Assembly: GCA_027028805.1 (NCBI GenBank)
Contig: JALVHX010000020.1
Location: 1-6,143, forward strand
Reading direction: 5' to 3'
DNA: 6,143 nt
Origin: Desulfurococcales archaeon
GTDB lineage: Archaea; Thermoproteota; Thermoprotei_A; Sulfolobales; Desulfurococcaceae
Below, piece after piece: positions 6,101 to 6,143 of the stretch. The first letter of the stretch is position 1; each line of letters starts with the position of its first letter. The notes under the pieces are model-generated. The model was not told the origin of the DNA and ran no database searches. It was given only the letters and a program-made list of their open reading frames with translations. The translations under genes were made by a program, and so were the position numbers.

Positions 6101-6143
6101 CGATGACGAGGTATGCCGGGGCTCCGTCGGCTAATGGATCGGC
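1..6143 (-). CDS. Giant multidomain CARDB-repeat / beta-propeller surface protein, partial at both ends
   Basis: One minus-strand frame runs from base 6143 to base 3 as 2047 sense codons without a stop, and bases 1-2 start the next codon. My residue count closes exactly on the window edge, which argues against a frameshift. Neither start nor stop is in view, so no start codon is proposed. The domain order is a CARDB repeat array (1-526), Ig/NEW3/Fn3-like domains (527-1041), a beta-sandwich (1042-1181), a Pro-rich hinge, an unrecognised helical and beta block (1219-1609), a beta-propeller (1610-1982) and a second Ig/CARDB-like domain (from 1983). About 52 N-x-S/T sequons by hand count and only four cysteines (1067, 1219, 1401, 1917) fit an exported, glycosylated archaeal surface protein. 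CARDB, NEW3 and Fn3 domains are known from large prokaryotic exoproteins in adhesion and polymer binding. The specific function, substrate and partners are unknown. Signal peptide and membrane anchor, if present, lie outside the window. Confidence 0.96.
198..1316 (-). other. Protein domain: predicted six- or seven-bladed beta-propeller (sialidase/BNR-like appearance)
   Basis: Residues 1610-1982. Repeating blades each contain a strand-turn-strand with G-x at the turn, an A-x-W or V-V-A strand, a Tyr-rich strand, and then a G-x-W-[ST] motif. Blade candidates begin near 1617, 1669, 1733, 1787, 1838, 1880 and 1939. The motif is visible as G-S-W-S-E-P (W1652), G-S-G-W-T-A-P (W1720), G-S-W-S-P-P (W1767) and D-G-A-W-T-R (W1823), and the later blades are degenerate. 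This pattern is common in sialidase/BNR-like propellers of surface proteins. I see neither a proper Asp-box nor an Arg triad, so glycan or protein binding is more likely than catalysis. Thirteen sequons are counted here. C1917 is in the sixth blade. Confidence 0.7.
1317..1733 (-). other. Protein segment: Gly/aromatic-rich beta unit before the propeller, unrecognised
   Basis: Residues 1471-1609. A strand N-L-E-L-S-L-H-Y-D-L and an acidic S-D-N-D-E-N loop (1487-1492) are followed by several amphipathic beta strands with alternating Gly, aromatic and aliphatic residues. These are M-V-S-V-G-G-V-A-V-G-L-L-W, I-K-I-G-F-E-T-G-Y-G, V-Y-S-L-S-F-G-I-K-F-G-G-A-F, G-T-I-G-V-G-V-D-L-G-Y and W-I-R-L-N-W. 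The hairpin-turn-hairpin look resembles large antiparallel sheets or barrels. The segment may pack with residues 1326-1425 as one domain. Its only sequon is N1590. Confidence 0.5.
1734..1868 (-). other. Protein segment: strongly hydrophobic helical pair
   Basis: Residues 1426-1470. The first helix runs through I-A-D-L-V-W-S-L-A-K-I-I-A (1428-1440). A P-I-Q-P turn follows, then a longer helix rich in Leu/Val/Ala/Phe from 1445 to about 1468. The second helix carries two internal acidic residues (E1455, D1458), so it is not an ideal transmembrane span. It could be a buried hairpin, a peripheral membrane contact or an oligomerisation surface. It is the most hydrophobic stretch of the window. Confidence 0.55.
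1869..2168 (-). other. Protein segment: beta-rich unit between the two helical elements, unrecognised
   Basis: Residues 1326-1425. Short alternating strands (I-K-I-T-I-L, Q-I-I-V-E-F-D, H-V-V-I-A, R-L-A-F-L-V-T-E-D-C, L-A-L-R-D-V-K-L-S-I-G-G-D-I-K-Y) are joined by charged turns and Lys-rich loops. It is richer in Lys and Asp/Glu than the CARDB array, has one Cys (1401) and no sequon. It could be an anti-parallel sheet that pairs with the later beta unit around the hydrophobic insertion. No family is recognised. Confidence 0.5.
2169..2489 (-). other. Protein domain: amphipathic alpha-helical domain, unrecognised
   Basis: Residues 1219-1325. After C1219 come four or more predicted helices. The first is A-A-S-L-L-A-N-V-K-T-A-A-F-R-I-I-N-R-I-I-K-E-L, then L-E-A-I-K-A-T-L-N-A-I. 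Next are V-R-S-F-I-T-W-M-H-G-L-L-A-K-L-W-L-V-F (about 1263-1281), and from N1286-P-E-T-A a pair ending L-D-L-V-R-N-I-L-N-M-F. Leu/Ile/Ala fall at helix-face spacing with few Gly or Pro. That contrasts sharply with the beta-rich, Thr/Asn-rich first half. The only sequon is N1303-Q-S. Possible roles are a bundle that packs against the next beta unit or a membrane-associating element. I recognise no family. Confidence 0.6.
2490..2600 (-). other. Protein linker: charged segment and Pro-rich hinge
   Basis: Residues 1182-1218. A short charged stretch (S-Y-E-E-A-R-S) leads to a strand-like V-I-F-T-A-Y, and then 14 residues (1205-1218) of which five are Pro, with Thr, Gln and Glu. This looks like an extended, flexible hinge. 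It separates the N-terminal stack of sandwich domains from the helical domain that starts at C1219. Confidence 0.6.
2601..3020 (-). other. Protein domain: Trp/His/Asn-rich beta-sandwich, possible ligand-binding module
   Basis: Residues 1042-1181. Landmarks in order are N1063-D-W-Y-C1067, a D-P-G-G-D turn near 1082, F-S-P-Q-Y-D-R-W-E-V-R-P-H-D-G (1097-1111), R-I-Y-L-N-D-R-L-V (1112-1120), H-N-T-I-P-E-G-T (1124-1131), V-I-D-V-T-D-I-L-R and H-M-N-G-G-H-Y-V-V (1163-1171), then S-F-Q-L-I-I-E-A. The order 'I-x-L-N-D/G ... N-T-I-P-x-G ... H-x-N-G-G-H-Y' resembles galactose-binding-like jelly-roll domains of archaeal surface proteins, but this is recalled pattern similarity only. The aromatic, His and Asn content suggests a ligand-binding face. 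There is no true sequon (N-P-T at 1147 is excluded by Pro). Confidence 0.45.
3021..3350 (-). other. Protein domain: NEW3/DUF11-like beta domain D
   Basis: Residues 932-1041. The strand V-F-N-I-T-I-E-Y is followed by Y-R-I-T-N-N-G-D (N-N-G turn), a second strand, an L-E-K-G-E-S turn, then M-I-I-H-V-V-P-D. The region V-T-I-T-G-S-L-E-I-Y has an Ig-like strand alternation. 'N-N-G-D-T ... L-x-x-G-E-S' is shared by DUF11, NEW3 and CARDB folds, so only the superfamily is supported. Three sequons. The last of them (N1005) is the final sequon before a long stretch that is almost sequon-free. Confidence 0.45.
3351..3686 (-). other. Protein domain: NEW3-like beta domain C
   Basis: Residues 820-931. The strand Q-V-F-N-I-T-I-K-N-Y-D is followed by H-S-V-Y-A-A-I-I-Y-S-D-N-D and then L-E-P-G-E-T-R-V-L-H-L-A-I-H-A, which is the E-P-G-E turn and strand of NEW3/CARDB-related sandwiches. 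A long K-L-I-A-L-L-V-N-L-D strand and E-I-N-V-A-V close the domain. Three sequons. The family is uncertain, but a beta-sandwich is clearly indicated. Confidence 0.5.
3687..3956 (-). other. Protein domain: fibronectin type III-like
   Basis: Residues 730-819, 90 aa, the normal Fn3 length. It begins P-I-V-A-V-L-T-P-V-N-G. The strand L-I-V-S-W (W752) provides the conserved core Trp of strand B. The strand Q-W-I-R-I-D-M-G fits strand C'. L-E-E-N-A-T-Y (790-796) matches the Fn3 'L-x-P-x-T-x-Y' tyrosine corner, followed by V-I-N-A-S-N-T-Y-G, the usual 'V-x-A-x-N-x-x-G' of strands F and G. Five sequons. A bacterial-type Ig-like domain ('P-x-x-G-S-T-V') is the alternative. Confidence 0.65.
3957..4268 (-). 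other. Protein domain: unclassified Ig-like beta domain B
   Basis: Residues 626-729. Alternating hydrophobic strands are rich in Thr, Tyr and Ser, including a central Y-S-Y-T-I-R-F-Y strand and a final G-V-Y-T-L-Y-A-D-V strand followed by T-L-S-I-T-L-T-I. The length and the closing Y-x-L-x-A-D-V strand suggest a beta-sandwich that spaces its neighbours. I recognise no specific family. Three sequons. Confidence 0.45.
4269..4565 (-). other. Protein domain: divergent Ig-like / NEW3-like beta domain A
   Basis: Residues 527-625. A strand with N-I-T-L-R-I-I-N-V-G is followed by a strand ending M-D-G-N-Y. An I-E-P-G-D-A-A-D-I-P-V-A-V stretch and an I-P-E-G-R-Y-V-I-D-V strand come next. The pattern 'N-x-G ... 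E-P-G-[DE] ... I-P-x-G-x-Y' is typical of NEW3/COG1470-type domains that often accompany CARDB. No D-N-N closing turn is present, so I do not call it CARDB. Four sequons. Confidence 0.55.
4566..4895 (-). other. Protein domain: CARDB repeat 4, last clear member of the array
   Basis: Residues 417-526, 110 aa. It starts P-Y-P-D-L-V-V-E-S-V, a typical CARDB first strand. The N-N-G-G turn is at 447-450, the mid turn reads M-G-P-G-D-T, and the closing signature is E-D-N-N (514-517). Five sequons make it the most sequon-dense repeat. After it the P-D-L and D-N-N hallmarks disappear and the beta domains become more divergent. Confidence 0.86.
4896..5222 (-). other. Protein domain: CARDB repeat 3
   Basis: Residues 308-416, 109 aa. 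It starts A-A-P-D-L-E-V. The N-N-G turn is at 337-339, a P-G turn follows V-M-A (368-372), P-G-L-D-P-G-T-Y precedes the penultimate strand, and the closing S-N-N is at 406-408. An unusual Tyr/Asn/Ser run lies just after the N-N-G turn. Three sequons. Motif spacing agrees with the neighbouring repeats, which supports the call independently of any database match. Confidence 0.86.
5223..5537 (-). other. Protein domain: CARDB repeat 2
   Basis: Residues 203-307, 105 aa. It starts with P-A-D-L-E-I (203-208). The N-N-G turn is at 232-234, the mid-domain turn reads A-A-G-E-E, and the C-terminal signature E-S-N-N is at 296-299, followed by R-T-I-S-F. This is the textbook CARDB pattern of an N-x-G turn after strand C and a D/E-x-N-N turn before the last strand. 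Three sequons are present. It abuts repeats 1 and 3 without a linker, so the domains probably stack as a rod. Confidence 0.87.
5538..5864 (-). other. Protein domain: CARDB repeat 1
   Basis: Residues 94-202, 109 aa, the usual CARDB length. It opens with P-E-P-D (94-97) and a hydrophobic strand. It then has a P-G-D turn, the strand TISLEVTVAN with N124-T-G126, and the strand TLHVYANN. An N-P-G-E turn (155-158) follows, then the Y-Y-E-I-R-V-V-A-D strand and the closing acidic G-D-N (191-193) before the last strand. CARDB is a seven-stranded Ig-like adhesion/spacer module of bacterial and archaeal exoproteins. The assignment rests on these motifs and on repetition at the same spacing. Sequons lie at N142 and N183. 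Confidence 0.85.
5865..6143 (-). other. Protein domain: CARDB-like repeat 0, cut at its N-terminal side by the window edge
   Basis: Residues 1-93. The segment enters in the second strand of a CARDB-type sandwich. The strand pattern YLVIEIAN leads to N18-H19-G20, equivalent to the N-N-G turn of the following repeats. The pattern TLIVLHDN, a GG-rich turn near residue 44, and the closing R-S-N-N-N (82-86) before strand YTLTYQV match the end of each later repeat. The first strand, which carries the P-D-L hallmark elsewhere, lies beyond base 6143. Sequons are at N53 and N86. It shows that the array continues upstream of this window. Confidence 0.75.

Noticed and set aside
4566..6143. Possible DNA-level tandem repeats in the CARDB region
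   Set aside because: The repeats are visible only at the protein motif level. I see no long near-identical DNA copies, so this is not a recent tandem duplication.
1..6143. Promoters, Shine-Dalgarno sites, terminators, tRNAs or CRISPR repeats
   Set aside because: The whole window is coding. AT-rich TATA-like strings such as those around 3000 and 690 come from ATA/TAC codons and lie inside the gene, and no repeat-spacer pattern was found.

Overview
The whole window lies inside one protein-coding gene on the minus strand. Read from base 6143 down to base 3 there are 2047 consecutive sense codons and no stop; bases 1-2 begin the next codon. Neither the true start nor the stop is present, so the protein is longer than 2047 residues. 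Residue numbers below count from the codon at 6141-6143; residue n occupies bases 6144-3n to 6146-3n. There is no intergenic DNA, promoter, ribosome binding site, terminator, RNA gene, mobile element or CRISPR array in view. Shorter ORFs in the other frames are out-of-phase shadows.

The organism looks like a hyperthermophilic archaeon, most likely a crenarchaeote of the Desulfurococcales, perhaps near Hyperthermus, Pyrodictium or Pyrolobus. The reasons are isoleucine written almost only as ATA or ATC, arginine mostly AGG/AGA with some CGG/CGC, moderate GC, very few cysteines (four), many N-glycosylation sequons, and stacked CARDB-type domains in a giant surface protein. This assignment is inferred from composition, not from a match.

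The protein is modular. Residues 1-526 (bases 4566-6143) are a tandem array of CARDB-type beta-sandwich repeats of 105-110 residues, one partial and four complete. Residues 527-1041 (3021-4565) hold more divergent Ig-like and NEW3-like beta domains, including one good fibronectin type III candidate. Residues 1042-1181 (2601-3020) form a separate Trp/His/Asn-rich beta-sandwich domain. A Pro-rich hinge follows (2490-2600).

The second half differs in character. It has an amphipathic helical domain (2169-2489), a beta-rich unit (1869-2168), a strongly hydrophobic helical pair (1734-1868) and a Gly/aromatic beta-rich unit (1317-1733). These have no family I can name. They are followed by a predicted six- or seven-bladed beta-propeller (198-1316) with recurring G-x-W-[ST] blade motifs, and then the start of another Ig/CARDB-like domain (1-197).

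Taken together this is probably an exported cell-surface or S-layer-associated glycoprotein. The N-terminal repeats would act as a stalk or adhesive array, and the propeller as a binding or catalytic head. The central unrecognised block, nearly free of sequons, is the most novel part.
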